The translations under genes were made by a program, and so were the position numbers. A model generated the notes under the pieces. It ran no database searches. It had not been told where the DNA came from and saw nothing but the letters and a program-made list of their open reading frames with translations. Positions 45,028-57,102 of a stretch of DNA of 64,000 nucleotides are shown here, piece by piece. How positions within the stretch are numbered: position 1 is the first letter of the stretch; each line of letters begins with the position of its first letter. Location of the stretch: the NCBI GenBank assembly GCA_945643635.1, contig CALZFC010000006.1, positions 2,500,001 to 2,564,000 of the forward strand, written 5' to 3'. Source of the DNA: Allodiplogaster sudhausi. Its lineage: Eukaryota; Nematoda; Chromadorea; Rhabditida; Diplogasteridae.

Positions 45028-46510
45028 CTGCCCTAGATGCAAGATTGCGGATCCAAACATTGAGGATGTGATCAGACATGACCAAGGGCCTATCTATTAA
45101 CTTTTTGGGAAAATTTTATTTTTATAAAAATTTTCTCTCCAGGAATACCTTAAAGTGTGTTAAAATTTTGAAAATTCATATCGGGCTTTAAAGTCAACAT
45201 TTTTGATATCCTTTTTTTCTTTCGATTTCTCGTCGAATGCTTAATAAAAAGTGTGTTGGGACTTTCCTCAAAAAGTTTCATTTTAGTTATTTAATTTCGT
45301 CATGAATTTTTGTTTTCGCTCGTTGAGTACCTTAACCTCATTTGTGCGTGGGATTTTTGTTTCAGATTAAAGAGCATGAAAAACTGTATAACATATCTCA
45401 GAACCAAGGTCAACGTCTTTCCCCCAAGCCCCGAAAAAGTTACGAGAATAGGAGCAACTCTCGCCGGGACGATTGCGCAAAATGGCTACAACGGGCCAAA
45501 TTTGAGACGCCCATTGAAGATAAACAGATTGTTCTATTCAGAAAGTTATTCTTTTCAATATTTGTCTGAGAAATTTTCACTCAAAGCGTGATTAATTGAT
45601 AAAATCCGGAAAAATCAAATTTTCAAGCATTTTGGAAAATGGATGAAAACCTATTTCATGAAGATTAATGCGCACGAGCTTACTGAAAACAATAGTTTAA
45701 TAGTTATGTCTTGTAGAGCACAAAATTCTACACAATGTATGTTCAAAGCAGATTGTTTTCACTTTCCATTTGCCCCGAAAAGGTGATTTCAAATGCGCCG
45801 TCCGAGCAAAAATTTGCTTCGGGTATTTTGTCTATAAATGCGATAATTTTATTAATCGCTGTTTTCGTTCCAAATAACAAGGTATTTCGTGTTCCTGGTA
45901 TCGAACAACATCTCTAGGCCAGATTGTGGACAATTTTTTTTTTACTTTTGACTGCCTATTTTTCGCCATGAGAGACTTGATTGTGGAAGGAATTCGGAAA
46001 ATCACCAATCTGTTTATCTTCAATGGGCGTCTCAAATGTGGCCCGTTGTAGCCATTTTGCGCAATCGTCCCGGCGAGAGTTGCTCCTATTCTCGTAACTT
46101 TTTCGGGGCTTGGGGGAAAGACGTTGACCTTGGTTCTGAGATATGTTATACAGTTTTTCATGCTCTTTAATCTGAAACAAAAATCCCACGCACAAATGAG
46201 GTTAAGGTACTCAACGAGCGAAAACAAAAATTCATGACGAAATTAAATAACTAAAATGAAACTTTTTGAGGAAAGTCCCAACACACTTTTTATTAAGCAT
46301 TCGACGAGAAATCAAAAGAAAAAAAGGATATCAAAAAATGTTGACTTTAAAGCCCGATATGAATTTTCAAATTTTTAACACACTTTAAGGTATTCCTGGA
46401 GAGAAAATTTTTATAAAAATAAAATTTTCCCAAAAAGTTAATAGATAGGCCCTTGGTCATGTCTGATCACATCCTCAATGTTTGGATCCGCAATCTTGCA
46501 TCTAGGGCAG
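45028..46510. mobile_element. 1.48-kb long inverted-repeat element
   Basis: Begins CTGCCCTAGATGCAAGATTG and ends with its exact complement (CAATCTTGCATCTAGGGCAG). Arms of roughly 500 bp (45028-45530; 45985-46510) are nearly identical. The centre is unpaired, AT-rich and about 450 bp. The same short frame (MFSLVEYLNLICAWDF...) appears inverted in both arms (45310 on +, 46227 on -). Because it lies in the paired arms, its presence twice is structural. Right flank GGCTG-TA could indicate a CAG-end/TA target, but the left flank does not match cleanly. Confidence 0.8.
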
Positions 46511-49435
46511 GGCTGTATGGACGTCTCCTTGAGTCTTACAGAGAGGCTCTCTTAAACTGCTCCGGCAATGCATTACTGTTCTTTTTATTACAATGTAGTG
46601 AAATATGTTTCTCAGTATCGCTCGATTCTCTTTTCATGAAAAGAATCTTTTGGTGTCTTTGAAATTAAATTATTTATTTTAAACATATTTTTTTTAATAT
46701 CTATCATTTCCATGAACACATCTAAACTGCAGTCGGTTCTCTTGTTAAAACCTCTGAAGACATTCGCCGCCAGCTGAAGCCGGTGAGACCTCTCGGCAGC
46801 CGGTCGGCGGACGGCGAAGAAGATGGAATGATAAGAAGATTGATAACTCGGCCAGTTTATTGCTGCCACTATTGAGAACAAGACCTGTCAAAAAAAGCTC
46901 ATTCATATCTATTCAATGATGTCCGAACACAGTATGCGCATGTAAACGATTTTATTTAAAAACTATTCATGCTTGGAAAATTAACATTTTAAAATTAACA
47001 TTTTAAAATTAACATCTGTATTTTCTTTATTTTATAATCTGTAAAATTTCTTTAAACAAATTGAAATAGAACTCTGTTATCTTGTCAACTGTTTTTCAAC
47101 GGCGGGACTGACGGCATTCGCCGCCAGCGGAAGCGGCAGAGAACTCGGCGGCCGATGATTCTTCATAGAAGATAGAGTGATAAAACGATTAATAATTAAT
47201 TTTAGCGATTTCAAATCATACACATAATTACTTTCTGCCATCGCTCTCCTTCTAAATAAATTGAGCTCTGTGCTGAAGTCGAGATGTCATTTTGATAGTA
47301 GTTGGCGGTTTAGCTCTGCATCATTCTTGTATAAGCACTCTTCGCATGGCATTGGTGATACGTTTGGATCAGTGGATAGTAAGGACATTTATACTCACTC
47401 TGCCGCTCTCACTCTCTCGCTCTCTGCTCTCTTTCTCTCTCTCTCTCGATGTCGAGGGCGGCCGTGGCGGCTAGCAGCCAGCGGACGCCGCCGAGACGCG
47501 CGGCCAGCCATCGGCCGAGAACAAAGTAGAGGAGGCAGCCTGAAATTAGGTGAGGAAAACTCAAGTTTGAATCCCTTTTTGCCTGATATAATAGTAAGCA
47601 AAATTCAAATTGAGTTCGGTTAAGTTTCGGCCTTTACGAAAAAATTTTGTTCGTCTCCGGCGGTTTAGCGTCATGCCTTTCCATTATATGCTCTCTGCTA
47701 TTGGAACTTCTGATTAACGCTTCTTGGTTCTTTTGAATGTTAGGTGCATTTGGACATATTTCTAATACTAACAATAAACTTTCTACTATCAATAGATAAG
47801 GCCAAATTAATTGAAACCAAGTTTTGTCCTTTAAAGGAGCCTTCAAAGTTCCGGAATCTTTTGACATTCTCTCATACACTTTATCGCTGAATTGGTAATG
47901 CATTATCACCGGAATTCGGGTGAAACGATCGGGAATTTTAGATATACATATATCTATAGAGCCTCCTCTATTGCCATTATTATGAACAATTAATATTTCT
48001 CATTCGACTACCATAAATGAGGGCTTTCTTTGGAGGAGCTTAAGAAAAAATGGCGTGCAAGAGCGAGTTCATGGGTCCTTTAATAAAAAAAAGTATCAGA
48101 ATGCTAAAGTCGAGATGTCATTTTGTTCCTCTCCGGCGGTTTAGCGTTGCATCGTTTCCTTCTTATACGATCCATTCTATTGCCTGTTGATAAACTCCCG
48201 CCTCGCATTAGGGTTAGACAATGAAAAACTGTTTTTTTTAATTGAAATATATTGTTAACAATGGTAATAAATAGGAATTCTAAAAACGTTTATAAGATCT
48301 ATGTATATACATAACACTAGGATCACAATTAGCATTTTTTTCTATTACACTAAATGTTCGTTTGTCTGCTTGATCGAGCTGGAAATGGAATTGACTGCGT
48401 GATGAAACGGGCGATCATAACAGTTTAAGGTAAAAAAAGATTCTTCCCATGAAAAGTTAACACTTCCAATCATTCAGCATACATTTCGCTGACAGAATGG
48501 AAATTAAGAGGAAGTTGGAGAAAATCGACCAAATGGAACCTGATCGGTGGGTTTACATCTTCACCTTCTGGATTCGTTATCGTCGTTGGTGTCTCCCACT
48601 CTCTCTCACACTCTCTCTCTCCCACTCTCTCTCCCTCTATCTCTCTTCCACTCTCTCTCTCCCACCCTCTCTCTTCCACCTTCTCTCGTACTATAAAAAA
48701 AATAGTAAAAACGATCGAGCGACATTGATATTAATTACTTCGTTGTAAAAGACCTGCAAAGCATCACCAGCCATAATTCAGGAGTTAAAAATATTCAATT
48801 TGAAATAGTGCAATCTAAATTTGATTCTTTTTCGTAGCTTCATTTCTAAACTAAAATAGATGCATTTAATGCACTTAATTTCTTATAAAGGAACCAAAAC
48901 GTAAGCTTGAAGGGGTTTCTAATAGTTGATTTCGTAATGGAACAATAATTGTATCAGTTAAGTTAACTATCTACATAGTTTGTCTCGGTCAGGTATCTTC
49001 ACGGATGCCAAGAAGAGAGGTTATAGAGGTATGATTCAGCGCAAACCCGCAAGAGAGTATGGAAATGAGACTTCTCGATTTCAGCATACATTTATACTTT
49101 TTTTTTTCTTGGCGAGGAGCACGAAGCTTGTACTAGGCTGGTATTTTCTTGAAAAATGGCATGACACACCACACGTTATATTGGAAATATGAAACTATAT
49201 TTGTTCAAACAAAGTTTTTTTCTTTTTATCGAGGAATGATGCAACGCTAAACCGCCGGATATTTACAAAATGAGACTTCTCGACTTTAGCATTCAGCCAC
49301 ATTTTTTTCTTGAAGAGAAGCACGAAACTTAACCGTACTATATTGAAATTTTCTTGATAATTCTTAATCACATTTGAAGGGAATATTTACAGATCCTGAA
49401 TTATTCTGCTCTTGCAATGCTTTGCTGTTCTTTTA
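46511..49435. repeat. Repeat mosaic, no gene
   Basis: Contains CGCCGCCAGCGGAAGCGG segments (47120), + TATA modules near 47275-47350, 47645-47700 and 48105-48170, minus modules near 49005-49080 and 49225-49290, a GC-rich GGCGGCCGTGGCGGCTAGCA segment (47450-47520), and CT tracts 47395-47445 and 48595-48690. I see no supportable exon chain. Confidence 0.55.
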
Positions 49436-52400
49436 TTAATCTTTTTTTAAAATTAAAATATGTACAATTTCAATGAACCAATATAAATAGCAGTCCGTTC
49501 TCTTGCCAACGAGTTTGGCGACGACGGCTCGGACGGTATGAAAGAGTGAGAGAGAGAGAGGGAGTGAGAGTGAGAAAGAGAGAGAGAGAGAGTGAGAGAG
49601 AGTGTAAGAGAGAGAGAGAGAGAGAAGACGACGGCTCGGACGGCACTCGCCGCCAGCGGAAGCCGCGGAGAACTCGGCGGCCGAAGAAGAAGATTGAATG
49701 ATAATACGATGAATCATTCATTTTGGCCATTTGAAAACTCACATTATTCCTATCGCTGATCGCACTCCTTCAAGAATAACAACATGGCGGATTTCTGAAG
49801 TCATTGTGGTTCTCCCCGGCGGTTTAGAGCTGCATTATTCCTCTGTGAGCTCTCATTGCTGGGCTTTGCTGATTCCTGAGGTCCTGGTTTCTTTACAGAT
49901 TAATCGAGCGAAGAAGAAAATGGCAAAAGCCGAGCTTGATAAGAAACAATCAGAACGGGAGATAGCAAATTTTCAAGAATCAACGAGCCTAAAATAGTCA
50001 GAAAAATTCGAGAAGATTATAGTTGAGTCGCGTGCTCGTATAATGTGTGTGTTTTTTTTAAATATATTAAGTTTGTCAACGATTCTGTGTATTTATGTGT
50101 ATCGTTCATGTCGTTCAAGGATATGAACAAAAGATAAAATCCATGGTGCAATATACAACGTGGACTAAGTAAATCATTAATAAATACGTGAGAAAGAAAG
50201 ATAAATCAATCAGTGGCAACGACAAAAATCTATTAGCTGCAAGGGAAAAAATTAAGAAAGAAAAGCCAAAAACAGCGGCGAGTTCGCACCTTCTTGATTG
50301 ACTTTTGGATTAGCGCCTTTTTGACATTTGAATTTTTTGTCTGGCACAAGCGCGAGAGAGCACACAGGATTTAGTGAGGCGCGTTTTCAGGGAAATCTCA
50401 AATGGATTAATATTGAGCTTCGTGCTCCTTCAAGAAAAAATAAATTGCTATAGCTATAATGAAGTCAAGAAAGCATTTCGTTACCCTCCGATGGCTGTGT
50501 GTTGCACCATTACTCTATAAGCTCTCTTCTCTGGGCATTAGCGCTAAGATTGTCTCGTTGTCAGGAAGCTGTCATATTTTTGAAAGTAAACTTTGTATTA
50601 TTATCTGTTCAAAAAGTCATTTTGAATCCTTCCGAGTTTTGTGCTCGACTAAAGGAACCGTGTCCAGTGCCTCGGAGCGACATCGGCATTTGCGCTCAAT
50701 TCGAAGGCGGCCGTCGTCGCCATGAACAACATCACCCGTCGGCAGAAGTCCTTAGAATCGGAAGAAATACGATTATTTTGAGGCTAATATCTCGTTTTCT
50801 TTTTCCATCCTAAACACCGAGCCCTCATGGCCTTCCTGATTCAAACAGAAATGTTAATCTTTTTAATATACATAGCCGTGGAATGTCGTGTTGATCTTCG
50901 CAAATGCCAAGACGAGAGCATAAAGAGGAATGATGCAACGCTAAACCGCCGGAGAGGAACAGAATGGCATCTCTATGTAGACCATACGCGTCTATCTAAT
51001 TCACATGTGAGCAGAATATTTTCGGACTATTAATTTAAATGCTCTTACGAAGCTTTACTGTTCTTGTTATTACGAAGTAGTAAAATATGTTTCTAAGCTT
51101 CGCTCGATGGGTATATCCATTCCGTCAGCTTAATGTCACTGAATGTTGGATGCTCTCTTTTCATGAAAAGAATGTTTTGGTGTCTTTGAAATTAAATTAT
51201 GGATTTTTTAAAACATATTTTAATATGTATAATTTTCTTAAACAAGTATAAACTGCAGTCGGTTCTCTTGTCAAAACGTTTGGCAACGGCGGCTTGGACG
51301 ACATTCGCCGCCAGCGGAAGCCGCTGAGACCTCTGGCCAACCGGTCGGCGGACGAAGAAGAAGATGGAATGATAAGAAGATTAATAACTTGGCCAGTTAA
51401 TGGCCATCACTGTTCATGACAAGACATGTCAAAAATGCTCATTCATATCTATTCAATGCTGCGCGAACATACTGTGGGCATAGGCATATAAACAATTTTA
51501 TAAAACGATTCATGCTTGGACTCGCCGAGCACCACCTGTTACAGCAAGCTTCTCAAAGTTCAATAGCACGGTCCGCGGCTGCAATGTTTTTATCGTATAT
51601 TTAATAGGAAAATAATATTTAAAACACTGAATTTTTTTTTGTCGGCAACGCTGCTTCAGCCAAAAAAATATGTTTGTTCTACAAGGTGGTTTTCAACTGC
51701 TTTCTTTGCAATAAATACGTTCATGTCATATCTTGGATGATAGAGTCAGTATATGAATAAAGAACAATTTGCGAACATGATATTGCTGAACATGATATTG
51801 CAACAAAAGTGATACGATGGCGACTGTCGTTTGTTGCATTGGGTAAATAATAAAAAAACAGCAAACAACAACAAAGAACAGCGTTGACGAATGTACGACA
51901 AAATCTCCATTCTCACATCAGTTTCACGCCTTTCCGAAGGAAACGATGCATTCTTCATGTATCCATCTTCTTCCTGGCACTGTTTCGGGTGCTAACTTAA
52001 AAAATCTTTCATAAAAATTTAAAAAAAGGAAGAATCACATAGAAATAGAGCAACATATTTATTGCCGTAGCAAGATTAAACAATGAAATTATTTGAGAAA
52101 ACAATACATCTGTCCCCTAATTCGTATTCGGAAAACCAAAATCAATAAGTGAAAAGGACATTAAAGCCTGCGAAAGACAAAGAGAATGCACCGAATGGAC
52201 ACGACAATCGTGGCCGGAGCTTCAGACGACGAGAAAGTGCCATATAAGAATATTTATATCACTAATTTTCTTTTTGTTGGCGAGGCTAGTTCGGTCACAA
52301 AAATATGTTTCTTCTACAAAGTGGTTTTCAACTGCTTACTTTGCAATAAATACTTTCATATCTTATCCAGAATGCTTTATGCGTGTGTATGAATAAAGAA

Positions 52401-53050
52401 CAATTTGCGAATATGATATTGCTACAAAATTGATTCGATGGCGACTATCGTTAGTTACATTGGGGCAAATAATAGGACGACAATATGTTTACGACAAATG
52501 TCTATTCTTGGCTTTCACGTATTTTTTCCGAAGGAGACACATAATTATTCTTGTGTCCTTCTGTTTCGGGTTCTAACTTGAGCTTGATAAGAAAAATTTT
52601 AAGGGAAAAATCACATAAAAATAGCAACATATTGTCAGAGCTAATTGTCTAAAAATTCTGCGGCCGAGAGAGAAAGTCAAATTTTCTAAAACGCTTCTTA
52701 ATGTTTTTTATAGAAACCATGGTTTTTTGCAAAAAAGTTAGTAGCATTTCAAGGTAATCTGAGAATGTGACGGTGCAATGTTTTTATCGTAGATTTAATT
52801 AGAAAAGAATATTTAAAGTTAGTGTATCGGCGGCGTCAATGGTACCAAAAGTACGTCTGTATAAAAGCTGCAGTGGTAATATGACAAGCTCTTCTTATAT
52901 TAGTTCATTTTTTGAACGATGTTTCATCGTTTAGCAATGATTGTTTTGTTTTGTTTTCTTGAACTTGTGCTTTCTCGATGGCCTTTGTTGTGTTCTTTCA
53001 GATTTGTTGCCAGCCGTGAGACCCAGGTAACAAAAGAGACGGCTACCTTC
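49436..53050. repeat. Repeat mosaic with GA tract and island copies, no gene
   Basis: (GA)n 49545-49625 flanked on both sides by GACGACGGCTCGGACGG; CGCCAGCGGAAGCCGC (49650, 51310); TATA modules + at 49790-49855 and 50460-50530, minus at 50920-50985; island copy 50670-50790. Two direct copies of the GGCTGCAATGTTTTTATCG / TTCTACAAGGTGGTTTTCAA segment lie at about 51570-51840 and 52240-52450. A small frame at 51512 (MLGLAEHHLLQQ...) is shared with 26494 and 43341. Confidence 0.55.
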
Positions 53051-53069
53051 TGCTTTGTGAATTGAATCT

Positions 53070-53164
53070 CTTCTCTCTCTCCTCTATTTCTTCTCTCTCT
53101 CCTCTATCTCTCCTCTCTCTCCTCTCTCTGTCTCTCTTCTCTGCTCTCTCCTCTCTCTTTTCAG

Positions 53165-53214
<50 letters not shown>

Positions 53215-53215
53215 T
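53070..53215 (+). repeat. (CT)n block
   Basis: Repeats of CTCCTCTATTTCTTCTCTCT, then an almost pure CT run at 53175-53212. It is just left of the 4.2-kb inverted-repeat element. 53255-53400 shares phrases with 60345-60520 (CTCCAA..GTGAGTG, GATCGAAA). Confidence 0.85.
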
Positions 53216-53859
53216 CACTCTTAATCTGCCTCACTCTCTTTGCCAATGAACTCTAATCGATTTGTTGCATCTCCTCCAACCAGTGAGTGCGACTCAGACC
53301 AGCTCTGACTTCTTAGGTAGATCGAAATGTAGATCGAAAGAGAGTGCGAATGCCTCCTCCAATCAATGGGTGACTCGCTTGACAACTGTTCCCTTTTTGA
53401 ACTTTTCTTTTTCTTTCTTTCTCAAACCGAAAGTTTGCCACACATACAGTACCGCCCAACATTTCAGGTACATAAATTAATTAGATTAATTAGATTAATC
53501 TAAATAATTTCAATTGGAATTTGAACGATATTAGGCACTTTTACGACGTTCCCTGTATTTTTTAATATGGTTTTTTTTGACACGCCGAACATGCATATAC
53601 AGTCGGATTTTAAAAAAGAATCTGAAATGACCGTTAAAAACGCATTCGGCTGTTTTCATCGTGAATGGCCGTGTTTTTGGGTGGTGTCGCTTGACACTAA
53701 ATTACAAACTACAAGGATATGAACACTGCTGAAGTTCACGATGTTCTTTTTTGAATCTTTTGATCGCTGTTTTATTGTCGCATGATTAATTCATTTAACT
53801 GTCATAAATATTGAGTCGTCAGTTCGGCTGGATGCACGGGTGCAGTAAGCGGCCGGCCG

Positions 53860-54000
53860 ATGCGTGCGGAGCGAAGGCGAACAAGCGAGTTCTTCGATGG
53901 ATTTGTTGCCAAGGTCAATCGTTCTCTTATAGTTGTTCGTCCTTTTTGTTATTCCGGAGGTTGTAAGGGGTCTTTGAGAGCAACTGGCGTCCCGGAGTAG
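53860..54000 (+). CDS. 46-codon frame in left arm (possible first exon)
   Basis: Starts ATG at 53860: MRAERRRTSEFFDGFVAKVN..., ending TAG at 53998-54000. AAG|GTCAAT after codon 18 could be a splice donor. The right arm has the same 46-codon frame on minus (57243-57103) with no length change, and I see one synonymous difference (GTC to GTT). The basic, Arg-rich start is not diagnostic. An ATAAATA lies about 50 bp upstream. Family unknown. A 70-codon frame on the opposite strand overlaps it and I consider it a shadow. Confidence 0.3.
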   Translation: MRAERRRTSEFFDGFVAKVNRSLIVVRPFCYSGGCKGSLRATGVPE

Positions 54001-54374
54001 CATTCGCGCGTAAATGGAGCTCCTGCCAAGGCTTGCGGTTCAGATGCGTGTTGTGTTCTCCATGAGTTCGCGCAAGCAACTCTTTCTCGGGTTATTATTT
54101 TCATTAGCTTGATAGTATTTATAGTAGAGTAAACAAAGATGCAGATACAAGAAAGATGCTTAACACTTAATGTTAGACCGAATCTTCATTGCTGATTGTA
54201 AAACAGCTTTTTTTCTCGAACAACTAATTGTAAGTGAATCCATCGCCATTTTTTTTTTCCAACAAGTTTGAATCTATCGCCATTTTTTAAATTAAAATTA
54301 GGTATGCTGCTGCTTTCCGTTCCTTAATAGCTGATAAGGACAGCAAAATATTTCTTATTTTAGCGCGTTTTAAG

Positions 54375-54952
54375 CTTCGAGCGCGCTGCGAACAAACTAC
54401 GAGGACTTCCACTGGGAGCACGTGGTCTCGAAAACCCAATCGGTTTGCTTGCAACCATTCTTTTTTAAACGTTATGGCACACGTTGGCTTTTTAAGTTTG
54501 TTAATCATCTCATAAAATCATTTATATTAATTTCCCCATAATGTTTTCTAATAACATTTGACCGAATTTGCTTACAAAGGGGATAAACGTTATTTAATTA
54601 AAACTTATACAGTGTTGAGGTTCTCTTCTCTTTTTAATATGGTGCTTAGCTCAGTGCTGATAGGGCAAGCTTGTAATTTTTATAGTTCGAAGCGTCTTTC
54701 CTTGTAGCTGTACACGCGGCTGCGGAACCGTCTTCAGTTCTCGAGACTAGGATCCTTTACTTCTGATATTAGATCAGTCTTTTTTGATAAGTATCGAGCC
54801 TATCATTCTTACTTTAGATCAGTCTTTTAATGTGTATATTTGATTATTCTTTATCAGGTTGTTTCTTGTGGTCAATTTAGATTTCGATTGCTGGGCCAGA
54901 AGTTCACTGCACCAGCCAAGGTCGCGCAGAATTATCACAACGTCCTCGCTGT
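54375..54952 (+). CDS. Exon-like segments of left half (fragmentary, unrecognised)
   Basis: Candidate exons: 54375-54442, bounded by TTTTAAG| and |GTTTGC, with a frame containing NYEDFHWEHVVSKTQ; a short piece near 54719-54755 (LYTRLRNRLQFSRL); and a terminal piece 54858 or 54881 to 54952 ending QKFTAPAKVAQNYHNVLAVV-stop. Each has an inverted, diverged counterpart in the right half. Reading frames cannot be joined with confidence. No family recognised. Confidence 0.25.
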
Positions 54953-55415
54953 TGTTTGAAACAGTACAACATTTTTTTCTGGTAGTGCATAAGAGACAGC
55001 TACGAAACAGTAAGTTTTATTCGTTGCGAACAATTCCGAGAACAGATTATAGACACGAAATACAGAGATATAATGAACAATAAGGTCACGACGGTAGTGT
55101 ATTAAGTGACATCGTTTTGTTTTATAGCTTCACGCTGTTATTTTTACACTTTCAACACATGCATAAACTAAGTACAACATCCGCTTTGTAATTTATCCAA
55201 TATTTACGTAACCCATTTATATGATAAAGAAAGCTAAATGTTGTCCTGTTTGTTACAGCAGTGAGTTATTGTGATAATTCTGAAAAATTACAAGCTTGTC
55301 TATCAGTAATGTGCCAAGCTAAAGAATAAATAAATAAGAGGAGCATAATATTATAAAAACTCATGAATAAATAACTTTATTCCTTTAATAATGCAAAATC
55401 TGCGTCTTTCCTATA

Positions 55416-55640
55416 TCACCATCTCGCTTCACTCCATCTGGGCGCCAATGCAATGCCGGGACGCCAGACGCCCTCTAAGGCCGCTGCATCGAGGGAGTCG
55501 ACAACTAAATTAACCACAAGCCAAATCTGATCCTCAATTAGAAAAGAAAAATAAATAAAAATAGACTGATCTAATCTTCGGTGAGCTGAAGCGACTGGAA
55601 GCACTTCAGCAGGGAATCATCAGCAATCCTACGATGATGA
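55416..55640 (-). CDS. Terminal exon-like segments of right half (unrecognised)
   Basis: On minus, after ATCGTAG|, a short frame IADDSLLKCFQSLQLTED-stop (about 55640-55580). Then, after TTCTAATTGAG|, the frame DQIWLVVNLVVDSLDAAALE...RPGIALAPRWSEARW-stop ends at 55416. An AATAAA follows at 55381-55376. The TTGTGGT(T/C)AATTTAG stretch is shared with the left half (about 54866-54880). Confidence 0.3.
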
Positions 55641-55668
55641 TTATTTAGAGCGAATATTTAATTTTCAT

Positions 55669-55920
55669 TTACGACTGGTTTAAGTAAGGTGATTTTGCAA
55701 ACGGGCTAACCAGTATTTCTCGTAAGTGGAAGGGGAAGGAGAGGGGTTGGTGGGGGGAGGAAGGGAAGGGGCCTGCCACGAGGGGGTCTGCAGTTGGTAG
55801 AGCTGCCCGGAGATCGGATGGGGCTGTTGGATGGCCTGGGGCAGCTGGGCTTAAGGGGGGCCATTGGCAGACCGCGACGAGGACGAAGACGATGCCTGAA
55901 AGGAGCATTATTCTTACCAT
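55669..55920 (-). CDS. Possible small secreted protein, 83 codons
   Basis: MVRIMLLSGIVFVLVAVCQ is a typical signal peptide (short basic n-region, long hydrophobic core), followed by a Pro/Ala-rich stretch and FPFHLREILVSPFAKSPYLN. The frame is intact in the right half of the 4.2-kb element. GTAAGA directly after the first ATG could instead be a splice donor, which would destroy this reading. I found no counterpart in the left half. Confidence 0.3.
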   Translation of the reverse strand: MVRIMLLSGIVFVLVAVCQWPPLSPAAPGHPTAPSDLRAALPTADPLVAGPFPSSPHQPLSFPFHLREILVSPFAKSPYLNQS

Positions 55921-56252
55921 TAGCTGTAAATCAGACTACTGTATTTTCTCGTTTGTACTTCTAAGCGTTCTGGGCTCACGGGCTATTAAAAATTACACAG
56001 AAATAAAATAGCTAGACAAGATTACTTGCCGAAAAGTAAGTTAAAAACTACAAGGACGATATTACAGTAACCTGGGGTGACGATTCCATGAGAGGCGCAA
56101 GAGACGGACGCCGATGCGCGCGCAGACTTGGACAGCCTTTGAAAGATTGTTAAGATTATTATTATTATTCTTTCGTTATCAATAATTGTCGATGAAGATT
56201 CGACAAGATTGGTAGAGGAGTAAATTTGTTTTCTCCCGGTATGATCCTAAGC

Positions 56253-56361
56253 AGCACCTTGTCCGTCGTAGTCAAAGAAGTGACGGAAGGTGAACTCGTA
56301 GAAAGCGGGATTATTTGGAGGCAGACGAAGCGAGTCAAAGGCGTTCACGTTATCGGGCAGC
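56253..56361 (-). CDS. Exon-like segment: PDNVNAFDSLRLPPNNPAFY frame
   Basis: On minus, directly after TTTTCACTTCTAG| (good acceptor), the frame reads LPDNVNAFDSLRLPPNN, then AFYEFTFRHFFDYDGQGAA-stop. A possible donor GGACAAG|GTGCTG lies near its end. A second exon-like piece follows at about 56140-56085 (VQVCARIGVRLLRLSWN) with donor CAG|GTTACT. Another lies upstream at 56761-56689, with frame SNENFYRYLAVPKYP, which aligns with NYEDFHWEHVVSKTQ of the left half. Confidence 0.35.
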
Positions 56362-56433
56362 TAGAAGTGAAAACAATTGTAATGTAATCATTTAAACTAC
56401 ATAAACATAACAAGAGAATTGAAATGAACATAC

Positions 56434-56528
56434 AGTACCGCCCAACATTTCAGGTACATAAATTAATTAGATTAATCTAAATAATGATTATTTAGAGCGA
56501 ATATTTAATTTTCATTTACGACTGGTAT
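56434..56528 (+). repeat. Internal extra copy of the element's terminus
   Basis: CAGTACCGCCCAACATTTCA and the following AATTAATTAGATTAATCTAA match the outer ends. They are preceded by TA and joined to TGATTATTTAGAGCGAATAT..TTTACGACTGG, which is itself a second copy of 55635-55677. This looks like a scar of an insertion or internal rearrangement. Confidence 0.6.
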
Positions 56529-57102
56529 TCCCTTTATATAAAATCGGTCTAATGTAAAGGCATCACCAACCATTAATCAGAATGATAGCCATTTTGATTA
56601 GTATAAATAGTTTTACAAGATCATTAGCAAACTTAGAAAGCTAGTATGTGCGATAACGTTTAAAAAACAGCTGTTGTAAGCAACATACCTGATTGGGTAC
56701 TTCGGGACCGCGAGATATCGGTAGAAGTTCTCGTTACTTGGTCTTCGTGAAGCGCTCGAAGCTTAAAACATGATGAAATAATAAATATTTTATTGTCCTA
56801 TTCTGCTATCAACGACCAGAAAAATAGCCTTCTAAAATAGTATAATAAATGGCGATGGATTCACTTAGTTGTTCGAGAAAAAAAAAACCCATCTGAAATC
56901 AGCAATGAAAATTCGGTCTAACTTTAAGTTCTCAGCATCTTTCTTATATCATCATGTTTGTCTAGTACAGCTGCAAATACTATCAAGCTAATATAATACC
57001 TGATAAAGGAGATGCCTCGCGCGTACTCAATGGAGAATACGATTCTCACACGAAGCTGTTAGTTGCGCAAGCCTTGGCAGGAGCTCCATTTACGCGCGAA
57101 TG

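Noticed and set aside
45310..45591. 93-codon frame MFSLVEYLNL... as a gene
   Set aside because: It occurs inverted in both arms of a palindromic element, lacks recognisable motifs and has diverged C-termini where the arms end.
53791..54003. 70-codon frame on the minus strand of the 4.2-kb element's left arm (and its mirror at 57100)
   Set aside because: It overlaps in antisense the 46-codon frame that points into the element and agrees with the exon-like series. It is kept only as a shadow.
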